From Hymenobacter metallicola (GTDB taxonomy: Bacteria; Bacteroidota; Bacteroidia; Cytophagales; Hymenobacteraceae): a DNA stretch of 64,000 nucleotides. Positions 51,505-60,168 of this stretch are shown here, piece by piece. Both the position numbers and the translations under genes were made by a program. How positions within the stretch are numbered: the stretch's first letter is position 1; each line of letters begins with the position of its first letter. A model generated the notes under the pieces. That model searched no databases, had not been told where the DNA came from, and saw only the letters and a list, made by a program, of their open reading frames with translations. The stretch spans positions 124,001 to 188,000 of the forward strand of contig NZ_SRMB01000002.1 in assembly GCF_004745645.1 (NCBI RefSeq), written 5' to 3'.

Positions 51505-52554
51505 TTACTGCTGCTCAAACAAGTCCCCGGGCGAGTTGCCGCGCAGGTGCTGGGGCATGAGCTTGCCGAGGTGCTTGTAGGCGGCTTCGGTGGCTTCGCG
51601 GCCCCGGCTGGTGCGCTTGATGTAGCCTTCCTGAATCAGGAAAGGCTCGTACACTTCCTCGATGGTCTCGGCTTCCTCGCCGCAGGCCGTGGCAATGGTG
51701 CTGATACCCACCGGGCCACCCTTGAACTTGTCGATGATGGTGGTCAGGATGCGCTTGTCCATGTCGTCGAGGCCGTGGTGGTCCACGTCGAGGGCGTTGA
51801 GGGCAAACTGGGCAATGTCGACGGTGATGGTGCCGGTGCCTTTGATCTGGGCAAAGTCGCGGGTACGACGCAGCAGGTTGTTGGCAATCCGGGGCGTACC
51901 GCGGGAGCGGCGGGCAATTTCGAAGGCCGCATCCTCGTAGATGGGCGTGGCCAGGATTTCGGCCGAGCGCATCACGATGTCGGTCAGCAGCTTGGCGTCA
52001 TAGTACTCCAGGCGGGAGCTGATGCCGAAGCGGGCCCGCAACGGCGAGGTCAGCATGCCGCTACGCGTGGTGGCCCCGATAAGGGTAAAAGGGCTCAGAG
52101 AAATCTGCACCGAGCGGGCATTCGGGCCCGAGTCGAGCAGGATGTCGATGCGGTAATCCTCCATGGCCGAGTACAGGTACTCTTCCACCACGGGATTCAG
52201 GCGGTGAATCTCGTCGATGAACAGCACGTCGTGCGGGTCCAGGTTGGTGAGCAGGCCGGCTAGGTCCGAGGGCTTGTCGAGCACCGGGCCCGAGGTCATC
52301 TTGATGCCGGCACCCAGCTCGTTGGCAATGATGTGGGACAGGGTCGTTTTGCCCAGGCCGGGAGGCCCGTGCAGGAGCACGTGGTCGAGGGCTTCGCCAC
52401 GCTGCTTGGCCGCCCCCACAAAGATCTGCAGGTTGTCGACTACTTTGGCCTGGCCAGTGAAGTCGGCGAAACTGAGGGGACGTAGCGCTTTGTCAATTTC
52501 TTTTTCGCCGGAGTCCATGTGGTCGTTGCCACCGGTCATGAATGGTTCGCGCAT
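51505..52554 (-). CDS. ruvB: Holliday junction branch migration helicase RuvB
   Basis: 349 residues. Motor of RuvAB branch migration. Walker [18 protein letters not shown], Walker [12 protein letters not shown], sensor 1 [10 protein letters not shown], the arginine-finger stretch [34 protein letters not shown], and the C-terminal winged helix [28 protein letters not shown] ending in [17 protein letters not shown]. All are complete and the length is standard. The start ATG 52554 has two in-frame ATGs shortly after (codons 6 and 13), so the exact start may be shorter. Single gene. Confidence 0.96.
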   Translation of the reverse strand: MREPFMTGGNDHMDSGEKEIDKALRPLSFADFTGQAKVVDNLQIFVGAAKQRGEALDHVLLHGPPGLGKTTLSHIIANELGAGIKMTSGPVLDKPSDLAGLLTNLDPHDVLFIDEIHRLNPVVEEYLYSAMEDYRIDILLDSGPNARSVQISLSPFTLIGATTRSGMLTSPLRARFGISSRLEYYDAKLLTDIVMRSAEILATPIYEDAAFEIARRSRGTPRIANNLLRRTRDFAQIKGTGTITVDIAQFALNALDVDHHGLDDMDKRILTTIIDKFKGGPVGISTIATACGEEAETIEEVYEPFLIQEGYIKRTSRGREATEAAYKHLGKLMPQHLRGNSPGDLFEQQ

Positions 52555-52745
52555 AGCGGGGCTATATTCAGGTATTGCGTTGAATAAAGGTAACGCTTTA
52601 CACGCCCAAAATGCTCCCTGTTTTTAGTAAAAATTAGCAAGAACCTCGGCCGTTCTACTATTCAAATTAGCAATGCAGCTGTTTTTGTGTTTTAATAGGC
52701 TGGAAACAAGGCTTTCTTCTCTTCTTTGCGCCCTTATTCGCCGCA

Positions 52746-53753
52746 ATGATGAATTTCACTCTTTCCGATACCTGGCTGACCCAGCTGCCGGCCGACATCT
52801 ATGACCAGCTGGCCCATTGCCTGTCGTTGCATGGTATGGTGTGCGCCGAGCTGTTTAGCCGCCCCGACTCGGCCCTGGTGCAACAGCTCACGCTCCTGAC
52901 ACCTATTAATGCTGCCACCGTAGCCGATTTAAACGCCATTCTGAGCCAGGAGCAGCTGCTGGATGCGTTGCGCCAGCAGCCCGCCCATGTGTACGACCTG
53001 CTCCTACTGGGCCGCCTGGGCCTCGATACCTCCCTGGCCGAACCCGTGCTGCGCTTTGTACGCCAGCAGATGTACGTTTCGGAGGAGCAGATAGAGGCGA
53101 TTAAAGGCTACTGTATCGACCTGAGCGAGGCTTTTCTGGCATCGGTGGAGCAGCACCTGGCCGAAACGGACCGCGCCGTAGCCGGCCGCCTGGGTCAGCA
53201 TCGGTTGCAGGTGGAAGAAGTGTTTTTCACGCACAGCCGTGCCCTGGAAGCCGTAGCTGAGCCGCTGCCTTCGGTAGCGTCGGTGCGCTTCAACGAACCG
53301 CAGCTCCAGATGGTGCGCCTGGCCGTACTGCTGGTACACAGCCTCCCGGCAGATTCGGAAGTGCCGTTTCTACAGGCCGTGCTGCAGCTACCCGCCTTGC
53401 AGCCCGAGCACCTCGAGGCCACAGCCGAGCGGCTGGGCACCTTGCAGGCCGGCGAGCAGCTGACCCTCACGATGCCCGAACTGGTACAGCTTTACCAGGC
53501 TATGCAGGTCTGCGGGTTGGTTTTCGTGTCGGACGTACTGGCTTCCCTGGGGCTGGAAGACTTCATGTCGGGGCCACCCGAACCCTCCGGAGCCACGGCC
53601 GCCGACGCTACTGGTAAAGGCCCGATGAGCAGCCGGCAGGCCGTCGGCGAAATGGTGAGTGGCTTTACCGAATGGGTGCAGGCCAACTTCGCCGAAGAGC
53701 CTGCTATTGCGCAGGCACGTCAGGAAATAGCGGATCTGACGGATCTGGTCTGA
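52746..53753 (+). CDS. Uncharacterised helical protein
   Basis: 335 residues from ATG 52746 (the second codon is also ATG). No signal peptide or membrane segment. Predominantly helical and acidic, rich in Leu, Gln and Ala (QLPADIYDQLAHCLSLHGMV, LNAILSQEQLLDALRQQPAH, LLLGRLGLDTSLAEPVLRFV). The last 60 residues include a Gly/Ala/Pro-rich linker (about 275-295) and a helix MVSGFTEWVQANFAEEPAIA. I do not recognise the family. It may be cytoplasmic and part of an interaction complex; nothing in the neighbourhood suggests a role. Confidence 0.75.
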   Translation: MMNFTLSDTWLTQLPADIYDQLAHCLSLHGMVCAELFSRPDSALVQQLTLLTPINAATVADLNAILSQEQLLDALRQQPAHVYDLLLLGRLGLDTSLAEPVLRFVRQQMYVSEEQIEAIKGYCIDLSEAFLASVEQHLAETDRAVAGRLGQHRLQVEEVFFTHSRALEAVAEPLPSVASVRFNEPQLQMVRLAVLLVHSLPADSEVPFLQAVLQLPALQPEHLEATAERLGTLQAGEQLTLTMPELVQLYQAMQVCGLVFVSDVLASLGLEDFMSGPPEPSGATAADATGKGPMSSRQAVGEMVSGFTEWVQANFAEEPAIAQARQEIADLTDLV

Positions 53754-53768
53754 GGCTGAGCTTGAGCC

Positions 53769-54125
53769 CTACTGTCTACTCCCGGCGGGCAGCAGCACTT
53801 CTATTTCCAGATACAGCCAGTCATCTTCCCAGGCCTTGTGCACTAGTCGGGCTCCGAGGGAATAACCGGCGTCGAGCAGGCGGGCCACGGTTTCGTTGCG
53901 CACTTCGGGCAGGTAGCCCAGCCACAGGGCCCCTTCCGCGTCGGTAGTCAGCACTTTCACGGCCCAGTCGTCGTATTTGCTGTCGGCCTCGCGGAGTAGC
54001 TGCAGGGCCTGGCCGACGTACAGCTGGGGCTCGTGCTGTTTAAGATTCTCGCGGTGCGTGGTGCCGGCCACCAGGCATTCCAGCAAAATCAAATCCTGGG
54101 TTGAAGAAACAGAAGCAGTAGTCAT
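53769..54125 (-). CDS. HIRAN-domain protein
   Basis: 118 residues forming one HIRAN-like domain: LLECLVAGTTHREN (fxixG.xy), LQLLREADSKYDDWAVKVLT (LxREPxNxyDxxAIxV), LWLGYLPEVRNETVARLLDAG (lGYlp..... a.ll..G) and GARLVHKAWEDDWLYLEIEV. HIRAN domains bind single-stranded 3' DNA ends in HLTF and occur alone in bacteria, sometimes in DNA-repair or defence contexts. Stand-alone bacterial HIRAN proteins have no settled function. Convergent with the preceding unknown gene, 15 bp apart. Confidence 0.85.
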   Translation of the reverse strand: MTTASVSSTQDLILLECLVAGTTHRENLKQHEPQLYVGQALQLLREADSKYDDWAVKVLTTDAEGALWLGYLPEVRNETVARLLDAGYSLGARLVHKAWEDDWLYLEIEVLLPAGSRQ

Positions 54126-54251
54126 GCGGCCAATTTACGGGAGTCGCGCAAGGTTTCTGCTTTTTTCAGTTATCGGGCTGTGCGAACGGTCGTATTACGG
54201 GGCTAAGCTCGGGCCCAAACACCCCTACTCTCTTGATCTTTTCTGTAGCAG

Positions 54252-54713
54252 ATGTATAGCAAAACCGAAGCAGCCCAGCTCCGGCAGGCCTTCTGGACGA
54301 CCTTTGGCCAGTACATGGCGCCCGTGCCATCCGCTGAAGGCTTGCCAACCAATTGGATTAACTACAAAACCGGCCTCAAGCACGTGTATTTCCGCATGCG
54401 GGCCGACGTGCGCCACGCCACCATCAGCATCGACATCACCCACCCCGACGAAGGCATTCGGGAGCTGTTTTTCCACCAGTTTCAGGAATTGAAAGGCATG
54501 CTGGAGGAAAGTCTGGGGGAAGCCTGGATCTGGGAACCGAGTTTCGTGGATGAGAACGGGCAGACACTGAGTCGTATCTACCAGGAGCTGCGGCCCGTGA
54601 ATATGTTTAACCGCGAAGACTGGCCCCAGCTGATTTCTTTTTTCAAACCCCGCCTTATGGCTCTGGATGAGTTCTGGAGCGGGGCCCAATACGCCTTCGA
54701 CGACCTGCGCTAA
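54252..54713 (+). CDS. DUF4268-family protein
   Basis: 153 residues. Typical DUF4268 blocks: LRQAFWTTFGQYMAPVPSAE, the WINYKTGLKHVYFRMRADVRHATISIDITH strand pair, REDWPQLISFFKPRLMALDEFW at the C-terminus. DUF4268 is found alone or as the C-terminal part of proteins with a restriction-endonuclease-like N-terminus; alone it is of unknown function. It probably is a small alpha/beta cytoplasmic protein. Ends with a terminator shared with the convergent gene. Confidence 0.9.
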   Translation: MYSKTEAAQLRQAFWTTFGQYMAPVPSAEGLPTNWINYKTGLKHVYFRMRADVRHATISIDITHPDEGIRELFFHQFQELKGMLEESLGEAWIWEPSFVDENGQTLSRIYQELRPVNMFNREDWPQLISFFKPRLMALDEFWSGAQYAFDDLR

Positions 54714-54720
54714 ACTTCAC

Positions 54721-54758
54721 AAAAAAGGCTGCCTCTACGGATAGAGGCAGCCTTTTTT
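54721..54758. terminator. Bidirectional terminator after DUF4268 gene
   Basis: Perfect 16-bp arms (54721-54736, 54743-54758) with A6 and T6 ends and a 6-nt loop, between two convergent genes. Confidence 0.92.
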
Positions 54759-54779
54759 AACAGAAACTAGGGCAGCTTG

Positions 54780-55214
54780 CTAGGCTTGGTTGCCGCTCTT
54801 GCTGCCCTGGCTCTGGCTTTCGCCACCTTCACTTTGCGGGCCTTTGCTGGTGTGGGAGGTTTGGGCGCTGGGCGTGCGCAGCTGGGGTTCCCGGCTCTGG
54901 CCCGCGCCGGTGGTACCGCCCTGGTCGGCATTGGGGCTGCTGTTATTCACCTCATCGAGGTTGTCGTAGCGGCCGCCATTGTTGCCGCCGCTGCCGGCCG
55001 TGGTCTTGGCAATGCCATCTGAGGAACCCGAATCCGACTGGCTGTCGGGACGGAAGCTGCCGTCGCCGTCGCGGGTGCGGTCGTGGTGGCGCATGTTCGG
55101 GTCGGGGCCGCCCTGGCGCATTTCGTCGCCCTGCTGGCGGTACTGCTCCTTGTCGTGCTCCCGGCGCTCCTGCCGCCGCGACTCGGCGTTTTCGTGCTGC
55201 TGGTCGTTGTTCAT
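54780..55214 (-). CDS. Hydrophilic, probably disordered protein
   Basis: 144 residues, almost without hydrophobic residues and without Cys or Trp. The N-terminal third is charged and Gln/Arg/Glu-rich (ESRRQERREHDKEQYRQQGD). The remainder is rich in Gly, Ser, Asn, Asp and Gln (SQSDSGSSDGIAK, GSGGNNGGRYDN, SEGGESQSQGSKSGNQA). Such composition is that of hydrophilins and other desiccation-related disordered proteins, but no named family is recognised. The 207-bp region before the start is ordinary. Protected from the convergent gene by a strong terminator. Confidence 0.65.
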   Translation of the reverse strand: MNNDQQHENAESRRQERREHDKEQYRQQGDEMRQGGPDPNMRHHDRTRDGDGSFRPDSQSDSGSSDGIAKTTAGSGGNNGGRYDNLDEVNNSSPNADQGGTTGAGQSREPQLRTPSAQTSHTSKGPQSEGGESQSQGSKSGNQA

Positions 55215-55421
55215 AGCGTTGAGGTTGGTGGTGGAAATCAGCTCTTTATACGATTACTGCCGCAGCCGGATAGCAAAGACCGAAATCTTATCAGGAGCAG
55301 CCGGTGCTCTGCGGTACGTGACGCATGGGTTTGCGGCAAGATCTGGCGTAATTTCTGCGCCCCTGCTAGCCGAAAAAAGCTTGAGGAAGCCTGTTATTCT
55401 TTCATTTACTCATCCTGTCTT

Positions 55422-55844
55422 ATGCAAAAATTTATCTATCTGCTGGGTTTCGGCCTAACGACCAGCTTGGCCGTTGCCCAAGGGCAGGCTACGCCCGCGG
55501 CTCGCTACCTGATGCTGGTGCGCGAAGTGGATGCCTCTGATGCCAATGCCAGCCGCCGCATATCGCTCACGGTCATTGCGCCCGACGGCACCTTCCGCAC
55601 CGAGGAACTACAGGTGGAAGCCAACAAAGTGAGCAAAAAGGCCGTCAATGCCAGTATTGCCCGTTTCACACCGGACTCGACCAATAACTTCTTGCGGCGG
55701 CAGCGTTACATCCAAAATATCGTGCATCAGGCCGAGGTGAAAAAGCTCAACGAGCTGAGCGCCCAAGGGTGGCAATTGGTGAGCACCACTCAGGAAGCCC
55801 AGACCATCCGTTATTTATTCCGCAAGGATGGTCCAGCGAATTAA
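55422..55844 (+). CDS. Exported protein of unknown function with KLNELxxQGW motif
   Basis: 140 residues from ATG 55422 with a signal peptide (MQKFIYLLGFGLTTSLAVAQ). The mature domain ends with VKKLNELSAQGWQLVSTTQE, followed by a strand (TIRYLFRK), a layout like DUF4177 (a small alpha-beta fold with a conserved LNxLxxxGWxxv motif). A hydrophilic mid part (TPDSTNNFLRRQRYIQNIVH) precedes it. It is followed after 55 bp by a shorter paralogue with the same motif. No function is known. Confidence 0.75.
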   Translation: MQKFIYLLGFGLTTSLAVAQGQATPAARYLMLVREVDASDANASRRISLTVIAPDGTFRTEELQVEANKVSKKAVNASIARFTPDSTNNFLRRQRYIQNIVHQAEVKKLNELSAQGWQLVSTTQEAQTIRYLFRKDGPAN

Positions 55845-55899
55845 GACCGCGCCGGGGTCTTTGCCAATGTAGTTTCCCTTCTAACCTTTCGCTCACGCT

Positions 55900-56259
55900 A
55901 TGAGAAATGTATTTTTTGTGTCCGCTTTACTACTCGTAGCCTTGGGTAGCTGGGCCTTTTACCCCCGCTCTGGTGCTGCTGGGGGCTATATGCAGGTGTC
56001 GATGTACGCAGGCTCTGGCAAACCTGTCTTGGTCACCATTTCACCCAGTGGGGAGGTCACGGAGGAAAAGCTGACGACCAAAGCCAAGGGGGACTACAAA
56101 TACCAGGCGTTGCTGCTGGTAAAACTCAACGAGCTGCGCAGCCAGGGCTGGACGGTGGTCGACATGCAGCAGACCGAAACCAGCACGCCCAACCTGAACT
56201 ACCCGTTGCTGGGCCCGGACGTGGTGAGCTCGGCCACGTATTTATTGGAGCGGCGCTGA
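55900..56259 (+). CDS. Exported DUF4177-like protein, paralogue of the preceding gene
   Basis: 119 residues with a signal-like N-terminus (VFFVSALLLVALGSWAFYP). Strands YMQVSMYAGSGKPVLVTISP and SGEVTEEKLT lead to LLVKLNELRSQGWTVVDMQQ and SSATYLLERR, the same end as the gene at 55422. The pair probably arose by duplication followed by divergence. A periplasmic location is likely. Nothing is known of the role. Confidence 0.72.
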   Translation: MRNVFFVSALLLVALGSWAFYPRSGAAGGYMQVSMYAGSGKPVLVTISPSGEVTEEKLTTKAKGDYKYQALLLVKLNELRSQGWTVVDMQQTETSTPNLNYPLLGPDVVSSATYLLERR

Positions 56260-56315
56260 GCTGGATACGAGGCAGCCTTTTGCGTTGAGTCTGCTAAATA
56301 AGTGCGCAGATCGGG

Positions 56316-56666
56316 CTAGTGCCAGTCGTGGCCGCAATGACGGCACTGGCGGGCATTGGGCGTGCGAGCTAGCCGGCCGCATCGGGGGCACAGGTTCAAG
56401 AGCTTCTCGCGGCCATGTGCGTTGAAGACCGCAACGGCCGTATTATATAGAAAAGCCTCCGGCCCGTCGGCCAGCCTTTCCAACAGGTGCTTATCCATGA
56501 TTAGCCAGTTCTTACGCTGAAAGAGTAACAGCATCCTTTGACGGCTGGCATCAGCCATTGCGCCTAATTTTTCTGTTGACTGTATGTGCCGCAACAGCAA
56601 TTTCTCCTGGTCTGACAGCAGGCGTGAAAAGTATGTGAGTATATACTCTACCGTCTCATGATTCAT
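56316..56666 (-). CDS. Small protein with C-terminal zinc ribbon
   Basis: 116 residues from ATG 56666; the upstream 21 codons include the terminator of the neighbouring gene and were left out. The N-terminal part is helical (VEYILTYFSRLLSDQEKLLL, RQRMLLLFQRKNWLIMDKHL). The C-terminus is a four-Cys zinc ribbon: LCPRCGRLARTPNARQCRHCGHDW. Zinc ribbons of this sort bind nucleic acids or proteins. No named family is recognised. Confidence 0.75.
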   Translation of the reverse strand: MNHETVEYILTYFSRLLSDQEKLLLRHIQSTEKLGAMADASRQRMLLLFQRKNWLIMDKHLLERLADGPEAFLYNTAVAVFNAHGREKLLNLCPRCGRLARTPNARQCRHCGHDWH

Positions 56667-56680
56667 GTCAGCATTATAGC

Positions 56681-56716
56681 AAAAAACGGCCGCCCGGTTT
56701 CCAGGACGGCCGTTTC
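56681..56716 (-). terminator. Terminator of the acyl-CoA dehydrogenase gene
   Basis: AAACGGCCG and CGGCCGTTT arms around an imperfect core, followed on the minus strand by T6. Lies 40 bp after the dehydrogenase stop and just before the zinc-ribbon gene start. Confidence 0.75.
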
Positions 56717-56756
56717 TGTTGGTCGACATGACGTTCTGTTTTCTTGTCAGAAAGCT

Positions 56757-57989
56757 TTACTTAAACGCCTGAATGCCGGTAATATCGGCCCCGGTGATGA
56801 GCAGGTGAATATCGTGGGTGCCTTCGTAGGTAATGACCGACTCCAGGTTCATCATGTGGCGCATGATGGGATACTCGCCGGTGATGCCCATGCCGCCGTG
56901 AATCTGGCGGGCTTCGCGGGCTACCTGCAGAGCCATGTCTACGGAGTTGCGCTTGGCCATACTGATTTGGGCGCTGGTGGCTTTGCCCTCGTTTTTGAGC
57001 ATGCCCAGGCGCCACACCATCAGCTGGGCCTTGGTGATTTCGGTAATCATCTCGGCCAGCTTCTTCTGCTGGAGCTGAAAGGCGGCAATGGGCTTGCCGA
57101 ACTGCTCCCGCTCCAGAGAGTATTTCAGGGCCGACTCGTAGCAGTCGATGGCCACGCCGATGGCGCCCCAGGCAATGCCGTAGCGGGCCGAGTCGAGGCA
57201 GCCGAGGGGGCCGCGTAGGCCTTCCACGTTGGGCAGCAGGTTTTCCTTGGGCACCTTCACGTTGTCGAATACCAGCTCGCCGGTGCAGGAGGCGCGCAGG
57301 CTCCACTTATTGTGAATTTCGGGCGTGGTGAAGCCTTCCATGCCGCGCTCCACAATCAGGCCCTTGATGCGGCCCTGCTCGTTTTTGGCCCACACCACGG
57401 CAATCTGAGCCTCGGGCGAGTTCGAAATCCAGAGCTTGGCGCCGTTGAGCAGGTAGTAGTCGCCCTTGTCCTCGATGCGGGTCACCATGCCGCCGGGGTT
57501 GGAGCCGTGGTCGGGCTCGGTGAGGCCGAAGCAGCCCAGCCACTCGCCCGAAGCCAGCTTGGGCAGGTACTTCTTGCGCTGCTCTTCCGAGCCGTAGGCA
57601 TAAATCGGGTACATCACCAACGAACCCTGCACCGAGGCCGTGGAGCGCATGCCGGAGTCGCCCCGCTCGATTTCCTGCATAATCAGGCCGTAGCTGATGT
57701 AGTCGAGGCCGCCGCCGCCGTACTCAGTCGGGATGGTGGGCCCGAAGGCGCCCACGTCGCCAAACTTCTTGACGATTTCGGAGGGAAAATGATTGTCCTG
57801 AGCCCACTTCTCGATGCTGGGGCTGATTTCCTTTTTAACGAAGTCGCGGATGCTCTGCCGAATGAGCTTGTGCTCTTCGGTTAGCAGGCCGTCGATGTCG
57901 TAGTAGTCGGTAAAGCCGGCCGCATTCAAAGAACCGCTGCGGTGCTCAGCTTTAGCTTTCGGCGAGAGGACGTCGGATTGGGAAGACAT
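56757..57989 (-). CDS. Acyl-CoA dehydrogenase, glutaryl-CoA dehydrogenase type
   Basis: 410 residues from ATG 57989; the 52 upstream in-frame codons are not family-like. FAD enzyme. N-terminal helical domain with LTEEHKLIRQSIRDFVKKEI; the FAD-contact strand GCFGLTEPDHGSNPGGMVTR; LLNGAKLWISNSPEAQIAVV; and the C-terminal domain with ARYGIAWGAIGVAIDCYESA, REQFGKPIAAFQLQQKKLAE, the ARQIHGGMGITGEYPI block and the catalytic Glu in VITYEGTHDIHLLITG. The pattern TEPDHGSNPxGM and YEGTHDI is nearest to glutaryl-CoA dehydrogenase, which oxidatively decarboxylates glutaryl-CoA in lysine/tryptophan breakdown. No other pathway gene is adjacent. Confidence 0.92.
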   Translation of the reverse strand: MSSQSDVLSPKAKAEHRSGSLNAAGFTDYYDIDGLLTEEHKLIRQSIRDFVKKEISPSIEKWAQDNHFPSEIVKKFGDVGAFGPTIPTEYGGGGLDYISYGLIMQEIERGDSGMRSTASVQGSLVMYPIYAYGSEEQRKKYLPKLASGEWLGCFGLTEPDHGSNPGGMVTRIEDKGDYYLLNGAKLWISNSPEAQIAVVWAKNEQGRIKGLIVERGMEGFTTPEIHNKWSLRASCTGELVFDNVKVPKENLLPNVEGLRGPLGCLDSARYGIAWGAIGVAIDCYESALKYSLEREQFGKPIAAFQLQQKKLAEMITEITKAQLMVWRLGMLKNEGKATSAQISMAKRNSVDMALQVAREARQIHGGMGITGEYPIMRHMMNLESVITYEGTHDIHLLITGADITGIQAFK

Positions 57990-58221
57990 AACTGGGGATT
58001 GGGTGGGAATCAGCCTCAAAGATAGAAGTTTCAAAATGCGGAACAGGCTCTGCGGGGGGTTGGTTCGCCGTGGCGCAGCAAGTAGAGCAGTGTATGCTAT
58101 ATCCTGATTCCACCAGTAGCAACTCCTGCTCAGCCCGAGAATCATTCGTTTTTATATTCGAAAACCCCAATTTCTCCGTAGAGGGCACATTCTCCCATCC
58201 GCCCTTTCCCTCCCTGCATCT

Positions 58222-59958
58222 ATGAGTCACGAAAAGAAACTAAACGAACTGGAAGCCACGGCTATCTGCGGCAACGACATTTCTTCGTCGTGTCTGTATG
58301 TGTCGGCCCTGGCCATAGCCTACGCCGGGCAGTACGCCTGGATTGCCCTGCTCCTTGTGGGAGCCGTGTTGTTTCTGTTTCGCACGATTTACGGTGAAGT
58401 TGTGGGGGCGCTGCCGCTCAACGGTGGGGCCTACAACGTGCTGCTCAACACGACCAGCAAGCGTAACGCCGCCCTGGCTGCCTGCCTCACCATTCTCTCC
58501 TACATGGCTACGGCCGTTATTTCGGCTTCCGAGGCCATGCACTACCTGCACACGCTCTGGCACGGGCTGCCTATTATCGGGGCCACGCTGGGCTTGCTGG
58601 GCCTGTTTCTGGTGCTGACCATCCTGGGTATTTCCGAATCGGCGAAGGTGGCCGTGGGCATTTTCCTGGTGCATCTGGTTTCGCTCACCCTGCTGGTGGG
58701 CAGTGCTGTCTGGTATCTGGCTACGCACGGGCTGGCCAACCTGAATCTGAACTTTCAGCTGCCCGTGAAAGGGGGCAGCATTGCTAACGCCCTATTTTTT
58801 GGCTTTAGCGCCGCCATGCTGGGTATCTCGGGCTTCGAAAGCTCGGCTAACTTTGTTGAAGAGCAAGCCCGGGGGGTATTCCCCAAAACCCTGCGCAACA
58901 TGTGGATTGTGGTGAGTTTCTTCAACCCGGTCATCGCCTTTCTGGCCATTGCCGCGCTACCCATGCAGGAAGTAGGCCAGCACACCGAAACCCTGCTCTC
59001 CCACCTGGGCACTACCACGGGCGGGCGGTGGCTGGGCACGCTGATTTCGGTGGATGCGGTGGCTGTGCTCAGCGGGGCCGTGCTAACGTCCTTCGTGGGA
59101 GTAAGCGGGCTGATGAAGCGCATGACTCTGGACCGGATTCTGCCCCAGTTCTTTCTGAAGGAGAACAAGCGCAAGAGCAACTACCTCATCCTGATTACTT
59201 TTTTCCTGCTTTGCGCGTCGGTGCTTTTTATTACGAGCGGGCAACTAGGGCCGCTGTCGGGGGTGTATACTATTTCGTTTTTGGCGGTAATGGCCTTTTT
59301 TGCCCTGGGCAACTTTCTGCTCAAGAGTAAGCGGCCCAAGCTGCCCCGACCAGTGTACGCGGGCATTTTCACCGTGACACTTGCTTTAATCAGCATTCTG
59401 GTGGCCCTGTACGGCAATATCAAAATCCACCCCGACTACCTGATTGTCTTCCTGCAGTACTTCCTGCCTACCATGGCGCTGGTGTATATTATGCTCAACC
59501 GCACGGCTATTTTAAATCTGGGGCTGGCGGCCATCAATTCCGTTGCCGAACACTCCCGTTTCTCGCGCCTGGGCCGGCTGTTTGTGCGTCGGCAGCTGCG
59601 GGAGTTGCACAAGCAGGAATTTGTGTTTTTCACCAAAGGCGACAATGTTTCCAACCTGAACAAGGTTATGGCCTACGTGGTGGAGAATGAGTTTACCAAC
59701 CGCCTCAAAATCGTGACCCTGCTCAAGCCCGGCGAGCAGTACCCGCAGGAGCTGCTCACCGACATTCACGTACTGGACCGCGCCTACGAGCAGATAGAAG
59801 TAGACTTTGTGACCATCGAAGGGCAATTCGGCCCCCAGCTGATTGATGACTTGTCGCAGAAGTGGAACATCCCCAAAAACTTCATGTTCATCGGCTCCCC
59901 CGGCAACCAGTTTCCCTACCACGTATCCGAGCTGGGCGGCGTGCGGCTGATTATCTGA
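58222..59958 (+). CDS. APC-superfamily amino acid permease with C-terminal soluble domain
   Basis: 578 residues. Twelve or so TM segments fill residues 25-430. The N-terminal ICGNDISSSCLYVSALAIAYAG helix, the LPLNGGAYNVLLNTTSKRNA loop and FGFSAAMLGISGFESSANFVEEQ are APC-type substrate-pathway motifs. The C-terminal 130 residues (about 445-578) are cytoplasmic, alpha/beta (KQEFVFFTKGDNVSNLNKVM, RLKIVTLLKPGEQYPQELLT, NFMFIGSPGNQFPYHVSELG) and resemble a degenerate USP-like domain, so binding of a nucleotide for gating is possible. The substrate cannot be read from the sequence. Divergent from the acyl-CoA dehydrogenase. Confidence 0.9.
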   Translation: MSHEKKLNELEATAICGNDISSSCLYVSALAIAYAGQYAWIALLLVGAVLFLFRTIYGEVVGALPLNGGAYNVLLNTTSKRNAALAACLTILSYMATAVISASEAMHYLHTLWHGLPIIGATLGLLGLFLVLTILGISESAKVAVGIFLVHLVSLTLLVGSAVWYLATHGLANLNLNFQLPVKGGSIANALFFGFSAAMLGISGFESSANFVEEQARGVFPKTLRNMWIVVSFFNPVIAFLAIAALPMQEVGQHTETLLSHLGTTTGGRWLGTLISVDAVAVLSGAVLTSFVGVSGLMKRMTLDRILPQFFLKENKRKSNYLILITFFLLCASVLFITSGQLGPLSGVYTISFLAVMAFFALGNFLLKSKRPKLPRPVYAGIFTVTLALISILVALYGNIKIHPDYLIVFLQYFLPTMALVYIMLNRTAILNLGLAAINSVAEHSRFSRLGRLFVRRQLRELHKQEFVFFTKGDNVSNLNKVMAYVVENEFTNRLKIVTLLKPGEQYPQELLTDIHVLDRAYEQIEVDFVTIEGQFGPQLIDDLSQKWNIPKNFMFIGSPGNQFPYHVSELGGVRLII

Positions 59959-59967
59959 TCTGGTAAA

Positions 59968-60134
59968 CGTGTCATTGCGAGGCCGGAGGCCGTGGCAATC
60001 CGTCCTACACTGGCGACTAACGCCCTTAAATCAGGAAGCCCCTTCCTACACGCGGTAGGAAGGGGCTTTTCACTTTAGAGCACTCAGCACCTTTCAGCGG
60101 ACGGATTGCCACGGCTGCGCCTCGCAACGACACG
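59968..60134. repeat. Large REP-like inverted repeat enclosing a terminator
   Basis: The left arm (59968-60005) and right arm (60099-60134) are nearly exact reverse complements; the inner end reads CGGATTGCCACGGC and the outer end TCGCAA(C/T)GACACG. GTCATTGCGAGG-type arms of this kind recur as intergenic repeats in many bacterial genomes. Between the arms is a terminator hairpin. Confidence 0.75.
60036..60068. terminator. Terminator inside the REP-like repeat
   Basis: AAGCCCCTTCCTA (60036-60048), 7-nt loop, TAGGAAGGGGCTT (60056-60068), then TT. Serves the permease gene and perhaps the convergent receptor gene. Confidence 0.8.
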
Positions 60135-60168
60135 CTCCCCACATGTAGCACATTAGTAGCTCAGCACA

